Assembly (NCBI GenBank): GCA_030144725.1
Contig: JASKMD010000025.1
Location: 5,443,208 to 5,507,207 of the forward strand
Source: Haematococcus lacustris
Lineage: Eukaryota; Chlorophyta; Chlorophyceae; Chlamydomonadales; Haematococcaceae
Reading direction: 5' to 3'
Length of the DNA stretch: 64,000 nt
Below the pieces are notes generated by a model. The model saw only the letters and a list, made by a program, of their open reading frames with translations, searched no databases and was not told where the DNA came from. The position numbers were made by a program, and so were the translations under genes. Shown in pieces: positions 11,690 to 26,544 of this stretch (position 1 is the first letter of the stretch; each line of letters begins with the position of its first letter).

Positions 11690-11842
11690 GGCGGTGTACT
11701 GGGACAAGGCTTCAGTGCAAAACGCGAGTTTTAGCGCGCGTGACTTACCGCGATAGCATCAGCTACCCTTCACTAGCGCGTGGTGTGAGCGTCGCGCCTG
11801 TCACGGATTGGCATGGCCAATGGCCGGGGTGACCTTGACTAG
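11690..11842. repeat. Third, partial copy of the 390-bp repeat
   Basis: The stretch from GGGCGGTGTACTGGGACAAG to GGCCGGGGTGACC matches the inner part of the repeats at 8285-8440 and 9848-10000. It ends at the same inner boundary, which supports that boundary as a true repeat end. Confidence 0.7.
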
Positions 11843-12074
11843 TTAGCCTGATAAGCCCCGCAGCCTGACTTGCACAACTGCACTGACTTGCACGACTGAC
11901 TTGCACGGCGCACTTTGTGCACTTGCGCCTGCGATGCTTGACGCCATCATACCTGCCACCATCCCAGCTAACGGGACAATTGCGTCCTTGTTCCCATACC
12001 ATATGAAAAGATCGCCCCCAGAGCAATCAGGTCTCCCATGAGGACCTCCCCCTATGGGGGGGAGGTCGCTCCCC

Positions 12075-14241
12075 CTCATAGGGGGACCTTCCAACCGCCC
12101 AACCGCATCCCGCCCGCTGTACTGCGCCACCTTCCTGGGCACCTGTGCGCACCTGTGCGCTCGCACCGCACGCGTGCTAGGACTGATTACACTGCTATTG
12201 CTAGGTTGTGCAGCGTGGGCCGCAGCGCTGGCAGCATCAATTGCCACCACGCTAGATGCGACAAGCCCAGCCACAGCAGAAACCTCAGCAGGAACAGCAG
12301 CTGGCGAGCAGCCCGTAACCGCAGACGGAATGCAGAGCGCAGATACTATGCGCAGAACCTGAGCCTGCAACCCCAGCACTTCGAACATCAAGCCTCGCAC
12401 CCCGCACCTCGCATCTCGGCCCATGTCTAACATTTCTCGGCTGGTGCTGCGGGACGTGCGCAAGAGCCAGGAGGTGCAGCCAAGGGAAGCAGCTAGGCAG
12501 CGCAGCAAGGAGCAGCAAAGAGCAGCAAGGAGCAGCGAGGAGCAGTTGGATGCGGCACCCTTCCCAACCCCTCCACCACCACCCTCGCCCTACATCCACC
12601 CCAATTCCCCCTGCACACACACCACCCTGCAGATAGTGAGTGGCTCGCTTTTCAGTTGTGTGGTGAAGTGTGCCTAGCCTGACCACATGCATGAACTTCT
12701 TTGCTGCAGGGTTTCATGGTCACAACCATCCCCTTTCCAACAACCACCACTCTCACCTTCGCCACAATGCAACACCCTCTACCTATCTTGCAGCCTGGAG
12801 CAAGCCCTCCCACCCTCCCCCCAAGCTCCGCCACCACCACAACCACCACCTCCCAAGCCCCTCCCCTCCCCAGACCCTCCCTTCCCTCCCCTCCCCAGAC
12901 CCCTCCCCTCCCCCAAACCCTCCCCTCCCTCCCCTCCCCTCCCCCTTCCCCTCCCCTCCTCCCCTCCCCTCCCCTCCCCTCCCCTCCCCTCTTGAGCACT
13001 TGCGTTGAGCAAGTGTACACCACAGCAGCCTCCCTCCCCCCGCAGCCATGAGCCATCTCCATGAGCAGCAACTAAGAGCAGATGCAAAAGCAGCAAGTAG
13101 GAGGCGCTTGGAGTGGCAGCCAGGACTTTCGGTGAGTGCGCATGCTGTTAGGGTGTCAGCCCAGCCTGCCAAACTCTGGTCATGCATGTCCTGCCATGGC
13201 TTGGTGGTTGCTAGCATGTCATGCATGTCCTTATTCATCTGCTTGCTGGCTGATGTTTGCTTGCAGTTGTCGATAGCTGGGGCATGACAACAGTAGCATG
13301 GCTTGGTGATTGCAAGCAAGGCGGCAGCGGCATAGAGCAGCAAGCAACAAGGAGCCAGCAAGGACCGTACCCTCCCCGTACCCCGTACCCTCCCCCATCC
13401 CACCACCACCACTTCCGAGTCTGCCACCCACCTACCCTCCTCCCCTCTCCTCTCCCCCACCACGCACCTAGCAGCCTATGGAGGAGCAGCCTGAGCTAGT
13501 AGCATAGAGCAGACAGCATGGAGCGGGCAGCATGGAGCGGGTGGTGCTGCCAGTGGTGATGGTGCTGCTGCTAGTGCTGCTGCTGTTGTTGTTGTTGCTG
13601 CAGCTGCTTGAGCTGCTGAGCAGCCTAGTAGTAGCAACCAACCCAGTTTGGGGACATGGGGCAGGGGGAGCAAGTCACCTACTTCCCCCCCTCCCCTTAC
13701 CCTCACCCCACGGCACACGCTGCAGCCCCTTCCCAACCCCACCCAGCAGCCCTTGGCGTACCAGCTTGGAGCAACAGGGATAGGGGCACCTAGCAGCAAG
13801 CTCTGCTGCTTATGGAGCATGGCCAGCTGCTTGTCTGGCTGCAGCACATGATTGTCGTGTGCAAGGAGGCATGCGATGAGCCTGAGCCGCATGGTGAGGC
13901 TGAGTCAGGGCAGCTGCAGCAGTCATTGCAATTAGGGCGGTTGTTCAATATCAAACAACACATGCAGAGGCTACACATACAAGGCTGAGGGCATGCACAT
14001 GAGCTAGGAGGGCAGGGGCACAACTTACCACTTGTAACACCCTTGTAATCCCTTGTAACATGGTGGTCATGTAATGCTATCCAACCAACCGCGTATGTGA
14101 TTCCTAACCGTTGAGAGCTGACCTAACTAGACTTCCAGAGCCACCTGGTCCCAACCTATGCATACCATGCATGTCACCAGCCGCGGTTGGAATAGTAGCT
14201 CTTTGTTGAAGCCCAGGCCAAATAGCCTAGCCAAATAGGAA
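12075..14241 (+). repeat. Segmental repeat, copy 1 (2.17 kb)
   Basis: This block is nearly identical to 17397-19522. It begins at AGGGGGACCTTCCAACCG and ends at CCAAATAGGAAGG, after which the two copies diverge completely. It contains several exon-like stretches with GT/AG borders, for example one starting MSHLHEQQLRADAK near 13048, and ends with a short possible gene end at 13816. Its identity is unknown; it is either an interspersed repeat or a duplicated small gene. Confidence 0.75.
13816..13992 (+). CDS. Possible 58-aa C-terminal exon, unknown
   Basis: An open frame of 58 codons starts MEHGQLLVWLQHM and ends with a TGA after KQHMQRLHIQG. Its composition is protein-like and amphipathic. 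In the second copy of the repeat a deletion of about 50 bases removes the end of this frame. I do not recognise it. Confidence 0.3.
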
Positions 14242-14419
14242 GGGCCGCGCCTAAGCCTAGACTTTCCAGCCTAAACACTGCTAGCACCACCCCGCTTCCT
14301 AGCCAACACAACAGCTGTGGTACACTCTGATGTAAGCCAACACAGTTGGTGTGGCCAACACTCTGATGCAGCCACCCGCCATAGCTGTGACACCACCCCG
14401 CCATAGCTCATTGCGCATC

Positions 14420-14942
14420 TACATACCTCGGCTATCACGTTTGCAGCATGAGCGCATCACCGCGTGGTGGTGGTGTCCATACAAGGGGCATGTGGCGCAC
14501 CACACCCTAGCATGTGGCTGGATCTGGTGAGCCTCCACTATAGGTACCATCCGTAGTCCAACTGGCTGTGACACATTGGGCGTGGATCACTGCCAGGCCT
14601 GCACTTGCTAAGCATGACCGTGATGCATACATGCAAAGGGGGTATGTAGAAGGTGGCTACCACATTTGCAGCATTAGCGCATCACCGCGTGGTGGTGTTG
14701 TCCATACAAGGGGCATGTGGCGCACCACACCCTAGCATGTGGCTAAGTCTGGTGAGCCTCCACTATAGGTACCATCCGTGGTCCAGCTAGCTGTGACACA
14801 TTGGGTGTGGATCACTGCCAGGCTTGCACTTGCTTTGCATGACCGTGATGCATACATGCAAAGGGGGTTTGTAGCAGGTGGCTACCACATTTGCGGCCTT
14901 AGCGCATCACCGCGTGGTGGTGTTGTCCATGAAAGGGGCGTA
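14420..14942. repeat. Tandem repeat, ~215-235 bp unit, 2.3 copies
   Basis: Units start near GCATCACCGCGTGGTGGTG and run through CATACAAGGGGCATGTGG to GCAAAGGGGGT. The third unit is cut off at 14942. From 14942 to 15160 I see nothing. Confidence 0.8.
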
Positions 14943-15159
14943 GGAATCGTTTGAGAAGAGGATACACGGCTAATGACCACCACCGTTGTCTTCATTACAT
15001 CTTGACCATTCACAGCTTACAAATCACGTTGGTTTTTGAATTCACAGCTTACAAATCTTGTTCTTTTTTTTTAACACGTTGTTTCTTGAAAGCTTTTGCT
15101 AATACAAGACTGAACTGCCACACACCTACATCCTGCTGATGCTGTCCATGCACTGCTCA

Positions 15160-15470
15160 TGCACTACAGCCTGCTGCTCTTGCTGCTGCTCATGCACCAC
15201 AACACACCTACATCCTGCTGCTGCTGCTGCTCATGCACTGCAGCACATGCACTCCAGCCTGCTGCTGCTGCTGCTCATGCACTGAAGCACACCTGCAGCC
15301 TGCTGCTACCTGCACTGCCACACACCTACAGCCTGCTGCTGCCACACACCTACAGCCTGCTACTGCTGCCCATCCACTGCTGCTGCTGTCCTTGCACTGC
15401 TGCTCATACACTACAGCCTGCTGCTGCTGCTGCTGCTGCTCATGCACTGTACTACATTCACTGCAGCCTG
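15160..15470. repeat. CTG-rich microsatellite region
   Basis: Imperfect CTGCTG tracts alternate with CATGCACTG and CACACCTACAGC words. Open frames here are low-complexity. Confidence 0.8.
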
Positions 15471-16005
15471 CAGGGCAGGGCAGGGCAGGGCAGGGCTGGG
15501 CGGAGGGGGTGGGGCAGGGCTGGGTAGGGCAGGGAGGGGCAACGCAAGGCTGGGAGGGGGTTGGGCAGGGCTGGGCAGGGAGGGGAGGGGCAATGCAAGG
15601 CTGGGAGGGGGTGGAGAAGGGCTGGGAGGGGGTGGAGAAGGGCTGGGAGGGGGTGGGACAGGGCTGGGCAGGGAGGGGAGGGGCAACGCAAGGCTGGGAG
15701 GGGGTGGGGCAGGGCTGAGATGGGGTGGGCAGGGCTGGGAGGTGGTGGGGCAGGGCTGGGAGGTGGTGGGGAAGGGCTGGGAGGTGGTGGGGCAGGGCTG
15801 GGTAGGGAGGGGAGGGGAGGGGCAACGCAAGGCTGGGAGGGGGTCGGGCAGGGCTGGGCTGAGGCGGCGAGGGGCAACGTAAGGATGGGCTGCGGTGGGG
15901 CAGGGCTGGGCTGGGGTGGGGCAGGGCTAAAAGGGGGTGGGGCAGGGCCGGGCAGGGAGGGGAGGGGCAATGCAAGGCTGGGAGGGGTGGGGCAGGGCTG
16001 GGTAT
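15470..16005. repeat. G-rich minisatellite (GGGCAGGGCTGGGAGGGGGT)
   Basis: The plus strand is a tandem G-rich repeat with units of about 30-110 bases built from GGGCAGGGCTGGG and GGGGCAACGCAAGG. From 16006 to about 16640 I see no convincing gene. Confidence 0.9.
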
Positions 16006-16763
16006 CGAACCATGAACATTAGCACATGTCGGAGGGCAGCGTTTCCTGCCATGGAGACACCTCCACCAAACAAGGAGAAGTAGTGCCGCATGAGACCGAT
16101 GTCATACCAAGTATGAATCTGGATTTGACTGCTAGGCCAACAAAAGAAGTGCACACTCCTTGCAGCCAGTGCACTGCCAAACAGTTAGCGAAAAGCAATG
16201 ATGAAGATCGATGTACTCCACCTCCTCATGTCTCTCCACTTGCTGCAATGGTGACAGTCCAGCTGAGCTTGCTGCATGCTGTGCTGCATGCTGCTCCCAA
16301 GCTAAGTCAAGTTGCTCCTGCATGGCAGCCTGTAGGGCTGCTCTCTTGCTTGTGAGAAGCTGCTCATGTGCAGGAGCTGAGGCGGCATAGTCAAACCGAC
16401 GCTGTGTCTCATTCTGACGGGCTGCAGTGTCAGAACGCTCCTTGCTGATAGCCCACTTGACCCAGCCCTTTGTTGGGGCTGGGGCTGGTCGTCGAATGCA
16501 AGCATATCAGGCATGTATAGCTCAGCTGCCCCAGGTGCCCACTGTCCCCATCCCGCCACCCGTTGCCCAACACGACCAGCATGCTTCTTGGCAGGTCGGG
16601 GCTGCTCTTGTGCTGACGGTGGATGCTTTCAAATGCTGTCCGCCCTTCATCCTTCTGCGGAGAGCTCGGAAAAACAGGCATGACCCAAATGAGCCATCGC
16701 CGCGGCGGGCTGAAATCCATCAGCGGTTACGGGCTGCTCGCTGCTCGTTCCTGCTGAGGTTTC

Positions 16764-16912
16764 TGCTGCGGTAATGGGCTTGTCGCATCTAGCGTGGTGG
16801 CAATTGATGCTGCCAGCGCTGCGGCCCACGCTGCACAACCTAGCAATAGCAGTGTAATCAGTCCTAGCACGCGTGCGGTGCGAGCGCACAGGTGCGCACA
16901 GGTGCGCACAGC
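16764..16912 (-). repeat. Inverted partial copy of the segmental repeat
   Basis: The reverse complement matches about 12150-12300 and 17470-17650, including AGGACTGATTACACTGCT. Together with the direct copy at 17397 it makes an inverted pair about 0.55 kb apart. Confidence 0.7.
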
Positions 16913-17396
16913 ATTGCACCGGCAACAATATACACGCACACCCAGCAGGTCACCACCACCAACATTAGCCTGTTCAACAGAAGACAGTACCGCGCAGTGC
17001 ACCAGCCTGCAGAGGTCCTGCTGTTTCTGCAACGCGGGTGCAAAGCTGTGGCAGGGTGCAAACCTGCCGTACATGCGCTAAGCCGTATATGCGCTAAGCC
17101 GAATGGAGCTAGATGGCTGCTGCCGCTGCTGGAGCTAGAGCTGGAGCTAGAGCTGCTCGACAATACATTTTTTTGCAGCAGCGGCAGCAGTAGCGTCCCT
17201 TGCAGCGGCAGCAGCAGCGTGATGATCGGAAGGCCCTCAACGCGGCGGTCACGGGTCGCCCAAAAGCGTCAAAAAGCGTCCATGCAGCGCTCCTCTCCTC
17301 GCATTGGAAACGGCAACACGGCATTCGCCCATGCAGGGGCAGCTCCGCTCCATGAGCCTCCATGAGCTCCGCTCCGATCAATTGGAAACGGGGGGA

Positions 17397-19522
17397 TAGG
17401 GGGACCTTCCAACCGCCCAACCGCATCCCGCCCGCTGTACTGCGCCACCTTCCTGGGCACCTGTGCGCACCTGTGCGCTCGCACCGCACGCGTGCTATTG
17501 CTAGGTTGTGCAGCGTGCGTCCAGGACTGATTACACTGCTCTTGCTAGGTTGTGCAGCGTGGGCCGCAGCGCTGGCAGCATCAATTGCCACCACGCTAGA
17601 TGCGACAAGCCCAACTACCGCAGCAGAAACCTCAGCAGGAACAGCAGCTGGCGAGCAGCCCGTAACCGCAGACGGAATGCAGAGCGCAGATACTATGCGC
17701 AGAACCTGAGCCTGCAACCCCAGCACTTCGAACATCAAGCCTCGCACCCCGCACCTCGCATCTCGGCCCATGTCTAACATTTCTCGGCTGGTGCTCTGCG
17801 GGACAGTAGCGCAAGAGCCAGGAGGTGCAGCCAAGGGAAGCAGCTAGGCAGCGCAGCAAGGAGCAGCAAAGAGCAGCAAGGAGCAGCGAGGAGCAGTTGG
17901 ATGCGGCACCCTTCCCAACCCCTCCACCACCACCCTCGCCCTACATCCACCCCAATTGCCCCTGCACACACACCACCCTGCAGATAGTGAGTGGATTTTT
18001 CAGTTGTGTGGTGAAGTGTGCCTAGCCTGACCACATGCATGAACTTCTTTGCTGCAGGGTTTCATGGTCAAAACCATCCCCTTTCCAACAACCACCACTC
18101 TCACCTTCGCCACAATGCAGCACCCACTACCTATCTTGCAGCCTGGAGCAAGCCCTCCCACCCTCCCCCCAAGCTCCGCCACCACCACAACCACCACCTC
18201 CCAAGCCCCTCCCCTCCCCAGACCCTCCCTTCCCTCCCCTCCCCAGACCCTCCCCTCCCCAAACCCTCCCCTCCCCTCCCCTCCCCTCCCCTCCCCTCCC
18301 CTCCCCTCCCCTCCCCTCCCCTCTTGAGCACTTGCGTTGAGCAAGTGTACACCACAGCAGCCTCCCTCCCCCCGCAGCCATGAGCCATCTCCATGAGCAG
18401 CAACTAAGTGCAGATGCAAAAGCAGCAAGTAGGAGGCGCTTGGAGTGGCAGCCAGGACTTTCGGTGAGTGCGCATGCTGTTAGGGTGTCAGCCCAGCCTG
18501 CCAAACTCTGGTCATGCATGTCCTGCCATGGCTTGGTGGTTGCTAGCATGTCATGCATGTCCTTATTCATCTGCTTGCTGGCTGATGTTTGCTTGCAGTT
18601 GTCGATAGCTGGGGCATGACAACAGTAGCATGGCTTGGTGATTGCAAGCAAGGCGGCAGCGGCATAGAGCAGCAAGCAACAAGGAGCCAGCAAGGACCGT
18701 ACCCTCCCCGTACCCCGTACCCTCCCCCATCCCACCACCACCACTTCCGAGTCTGCCACCCACCTACCCTCCTCCCCTCTCCTCTCCCCCACCACGCACC
18801 TAGCAGCCTATGGAGGAGCAGCCTGAGCTAGTAGCATAGAGCAGACAGCATGGAGCGGGCAGCATGGAGCGGGTGGTGCTGCCAGTGGTGATGGTGCTGC
18901 TGCTAGTGTTGCTGCTGTTGTTGTTGTTGCTGCAGCTGCTTGAGCTGCTGAGCAGCCTAGTAGTAGCAACCAACCCAGTTTGGGGACATGGGGCAGGGGG
19001 AGCAAGTCACCTACTTCCCCCCCTCCCCTTACCCTCACCCCACGGCACACGCTGCAGCCCCTTCCCAACCCCACCCAGCAGCCCTTGGCGTACCAGCTTG
19101 GAGCAACAGGGATAGGGGCACCTAGCAGCAAGCTCTGCTGCTTATGGAGCATGGCCAGCTGCTTGTCTGGCTGCAGCACATGATTGTCGTGTGCAAGGAG
19201 GCATGCGATGAGCCTGAGCCGCATGGTGAGGCTGAGTCAGGGCAGCTGCAGCAGTCATTGCAATTAGGGCGGTTGTTCAATAGCTAGGAGGGCAGGGGCA
19301 CAACTTACCACTTGTAACACCCTTGTAACCCCTTGTAACATGGTGGTCATGTAATGCCATCCAACCAACCGCGTATGTGATTCCTAACCGTTGAGAGCTG
19401 ACCTAACTAGACTTCCAGAGCCACCTGGTCCCAACCTATGCATACCATGCATGTCACCAGCCGCGGTTGGAATAGTAGCTCTTTGTTGAAGCCCAGGCCA
19501 AATAGCCTAGCCAAATAGGAAG
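17397..19522 (+). repeat. Segmental repeat, copy 2 (2.13 kb)
   Basis: This is almost identical to 12075-14241 with small indels. They include an extra 35-45 bases near 17500 and a loss of about 50 bases near 19283, which removes the end of the small frame seen at 13816 in copy 1. It ends at the same place as copy 1, then runs into a CCCTGA array and the assembly gap. Confidence 0.75.
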
Positions 19523-19523
19523 G

Positions 19524-19663
19524 ACCCTGGCCCTGACCCTGACCCTGACCCTGACCTGACCCTGACCCTGACCCTGACCTGACCCTGACCCTGACCCTGA
19601 CCCTGACCCTGACCCTGACCCTGACCCCTGACCCTGACCCTGACCCTGACCCTGACCCTGACC
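19524..19663. repeat. (CCCTGA)n array abutting the assembly gap
   Basis: About 23 hexamer units with a few dropped bases run directly into the run of N. The array probably caused the gap. Confidence 0.9.
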
Positions 19664-20163
19664 NNNNNNNNNNNNNNNNNNNNNNNNNNNNNNNNNNNNN
19701 NNNNNNNNNNNNNNNNNNNNNNNNNNNNNNNNNNNNNNNNNNNNNNNNNNNNNNNNNNNNNNNNNNNNNNNNNNNNNNNNNNNNNNNNNNNNNNNNNNNN
19801 NNNNNNNNNNNNNNNNNNNNNNNNNNNNNNNNNNNNNNNNNNNNNNNNNNNNNNNNNNNNNNNNNNNNNNNNNNNNNNNNNNNNNNNNNNNNNNNNNNNN
19901 NNNNNNNNNNNNNNNNNNNNNNNNNNNNNNNNNNNNNNNNNNNNNNNNNNNNNNNNNNNNNNNNNNNNNNNNNNNNNNNNNNNNNNNNNNNNNNNNNNNN
20001 NNNNNNNNNNNNNNNNNNNNNNNNNNNNNNNNNNNNNNNNNNNNNNNNNNNNNNNNNNNNNNNNNNNNNNNNNNNNNNNNNNNNNNNNNNNNNNNNNNNN
20101 NNNNNNNNNNNNNNNNNNNNNNNNNNNNNNNNNNNNNNNNNNNNNNNNNNNNNNNNNNNNNNN
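19664..20163. other. Assembly gap (500 N)
   Basis: These are unknown bases. The round length suggests a placeholder. The kinase gene on the minus strand is cut off by it. Confidence 0.99.
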
Positions 20164-23766
<3,603 letters not shown>

Positions 23767-23862
23767 GACCCGTGCGAGCGAGAATGTCTCCTTTCGCGAT
23801 CCTCAACTGATTTATTGCTGTCTATAAATTCAACGCTGGTCCCTTCTGGGATTGCCTCTACA

Positions 23863-24095
23863 GGAGTGTAGATACAGGATGTACCTTCACCCCTGTATCC
23901 CTATCCTGCTGTGGAGCCCCTACACTTCTCCACAGCAGTGAGAGACCGGTGTGTGTCCCTAACCTAGGTGTCGGGACCTACCCTACGTGTCCCTAACCTA
24001 TTCGCTAGAGCCCTACCCTATGCATGACTCTAGCGCACACACATCCCCTTTGTAAGGGGCAATCTGATTGTTTGGTTATTTAATGGCATGACACA
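23863..24095 (-). ncRNA. Candidate Fanzor guide RNA scaffold, copy B tail
   Basis: On the minus strand this matches the copy G tail almost base for base. It includes the CCCCTT/AAGGGG hairpin, the CGCTAGAG/CTCTAGCG stem, the 11-bp CTGCTGTGGAG/CTCCACAGCAG stem and a terminal hairpin beginning CAGGGGTGAAG. The terminal hairpin's 3' arm here reads CTACACTCCTG, which still pairs at 10 of 11 positions, one of them a wobble. Confidence 0.6.
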
Positions 24096-24385
24096 CATGT
24101 CACTATCGCTGCCGCTGGTGCCGTCGCTGCCACTTCCGGAGCGCGACTTCCGGAGCGTGACCGCGACGCCGTCCGTGTGCACCACCTGCGCGAATGTCTG
24201 CCCGCGGTTGGGGTGGAGGGATGCGAGGTTGGGCAGGAAGGCGTTCCACCGGTTGGCCACCTGCAGCCAACATCAGCCGAAACAACACATTTGATATCAC
24301 CCAAAGACCATCAGTGGATGGTGCCACAAGCAATATGCCACAAGCAAGGCATTGGCTGACATGAGCATCATCAAGGTTCACTCAC

Positions 24386-25609
24386 CTCACTGTCCTTGGG
24401 CCCGGCCACACCATTCCTGAACTTGGGCAAGGAGGTGATGTCCCGTGGCAGCATGCCAGCAGCTTTCATCAAGCCATAAATGGCCTCGGTGTCCAGCTTG
24501 ATGTGGTGCGCCTTGCAGCTGCAGCCGGGTGTGATGGCAGAGGGGGAGGGGGGGCGGTAGGGCCTGGTGTTGCGCTGCCCCCCAGCTGCCTGCCAGTCAG
24601 CCCAGTCAGCCTGCCAGCTGACGTGGGCTGCCTCCAGCTGCCTGCTGGTGTCCACTGCATGGCGCAGCAGACGGCCCCGGTTGACCTTCCTCTCAAGCCA
24701 GGCTTTGTCCACCACCACCCCCTGACGCAGCCCCAGCAACCTCCGCTGCCTGGCCACCTCCTCACGCATGGCAGGAGTAGGCACCACCCCACCCGCACCC
24801 TGTAGCCAGGTAACCTCCTTCCCCTGCACACTGCGCACCACCCAGCTGCGCTGACGCTCAGTCCAGGCTGGACTGCCACCCAAGGGCAGCCCAAGGCGGC
24901 GCTGGTGCTCGTGGGAGCCAGCGATGACCCGGGCCCCAGCCAGAGCCACCGCTTGCTCAAGCCTGCGGAGGAACAGCTCGGTGAGGCTGTTGGCAAAGTT
25001 GGTCTGCAGCTTCTTGCCCACGTCGTCCACGGAGCCCTTGTCGTGCGGATAGCGAGGAACGGCGTCGAGACTGGCGTGGAGGTCCGGGTACGCGGTCAAG
25101 ACATCCTCCACTGCTTCGCTGGGCCGAGACTGCCTTCCAGGAGGAGGTAGCCCACGGCCGAGCTGCAGGAACAGGTTGCGGTCTGCCAAGTTCGGTATGA
25201 CCGCGTCCAAGGCTGGGATGTCTTCGAAGGCCTCCTGGCCGCCCGGAAGCACAGTGACACGCGTGAAGAAGCTGCGCACCATGTGGCCAAAGAGCAAGCT
25301 TGCCAGCAACGCCCTCATGCTGCAGGCCTTCACCCAAGCCTCGATTTGCGTGACGAGCCGCGCTTCGACCACTTCGGATGCCACGACCGCTCCTCTCTCC
25401 AGACCCGCAGCGGACACACCGGTCATCAAGGTGTGCAATTTACATTTCTTCGAATGCCAGGAATTGCTGTTGTGTCGGTCCCAGCGCGCTTCACCGCTGG
25501 CCTGCATATTCTGCTGCGCCTGGCTTGGCTGTGGCTGAGCCTCGAGCTCGCGGTCAACCTCACAGTCCGAGGCATCACGGTTACGTTTACGCTGCCTGTT
25601 TTGCTGCAT
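24386..25609 (-). pseudogene. Fanzor-like N-terminal region, copy B exon 1
   Basis: The frame starts MQQNRQRKRNRD, a basic stretch that could act as a nuclear signal, and aligns along its length with exon 1 of copy A. Shared words include EVDRELEAQP, HSKKCKLH, RNLFL, FANSL, LERKVNRG, TRPYRPPSP and CKAHHIKLDT. It ends at a GTGAGT donor at 24380-24385. A short exon 2 (VANRW through HTDGVAV) starts at 24260. No RuvC motif remains in this copy, so it cannot encode an active nuclease. The intact 408-codon exon shows the copy is younger or less decayed than A. Confidence 0.75.
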
Positions 25610-26295
25610 TCAAGCTCTACAGCGGCATATTAATGCTATCTACGTATGCTACATGTTATGCGTTCTAAGGATGCGGTCTAAGGATTCAACCACCCAACTA
25701 CCAACAAACTGCCCTTATTCCTCATTTTGCCTCTACAACGCAAGTGTGCTGATGAAACTTATGAAGCGCAGGGGCTTGTTAGTGCATTACTGAACAGGGT
25801 TAGAAGCTTAGGCGAAATCCCGGCCATGCCAAAGACCATGCCGCGCTTGTACATCTTGTTGCATGCATTTGAACAGGGGCTGACTCAGTCTGACTGGCTC
25901 GCAAACCGTTGCCTAAGATGAGACTGTGGTACTATGACATGATGAGCAAGGTCTAGAGCTTGTGATACCTTTGAAGGAGTCCTTCGAGTCGAGTAGGGTG
26001 CGTCCGGCGACCTCAAGTAGCAGCCGCGTAACTTCGCTTCACGGCTGCATCCTTCATCCTCAAGCGTTTGGGCGCCCACGCGGGTAGCCTCGCCGGTGGT
26101 CAGGCCTCGCAATTCGACCTGCGCCTAGCAGCCTGCGTAACCCCCGATCGTTCTTGTGCCTCGCGCATCCGTATCTACGGGTTCGGGTCAAGCACCGGCC
26201 ACCGGCCGGTTGCGGACACTCGAACGTCACCTGCTGCCCTGCTGGTGTGCATCACAAGGTGTCAGGCTGTGTGGCGGCAGGCCTGCCTGACTCAC

Positions 26296-26371
26296 CCCCT
26301 ATGGAGTGGCCCCCTAGAAACACAGCACCTGGGCTCACCCCCTGCTCCTTAGCTGCAGGTTGGGCCACCTG
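26296..26371 (-). pseudogene. Alpha/beta-hydrolase (lipase-like) exon fragment
   Basis: The minus strand encodes SQVAQPAAKEQGVSPGAVFL followed by GGHSIGG. GHSIGG fits the G-x-S-x-G nucleophile elbow of alpha/beta hydrolases such as monoacylglycerol lipases, and a GTGAGT donor follows. It abuts the 5' end of Fanzor copy C. Its partner appears to be the fragment at 53271-53329, next to copy E. Confidence 0.45.
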
Positions 26372-26544
26372 GCTGAGGGTCAGAGCGATACATGTCTTCT
26401 GTAGTGGTGTTGCGTCCTGGCCGTCCTGGCCGTTAAAGCGTCGCTGCTGGTTCGACGTGGTCCATGTTGACATCCCTCCATGAATCTCCCGTGAAACCCA
26501 AATTGCTTGAAAAGGCCACCGCCCGTCGCACTGCGCATCGCGTG

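Larger units (their letters stand above)
23863..25726 (-). mobile_element. Fanzor-like element, copy B, internally deleted, 11-bp flanking repeats
   Basis: The element is flanked by TTGCCTCTACA at 23852-23862 and 25727-25737, which I take as its target-site duplication. It runs on the minus strand from its 5' end near 25726 to the terminal hairpin at 23863. The first exon is intact, but most of exon 2 and all of exon 3 are missing. The join lies near 24140, where CGCTCCGGAAGT-like microhomology links exon 2 to the last codons of exon 4. It is therefore a non-autonomous derivative that keeps both ends. Confidence 0.75.

Noticed and set aside
23863..24095. Helitron 3' end
   Set aside because: There is a terminal hairpin, but no CTRR end, no A-T target and no Rep/helicase. 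The 11-bp flanking repeats also argue against it.
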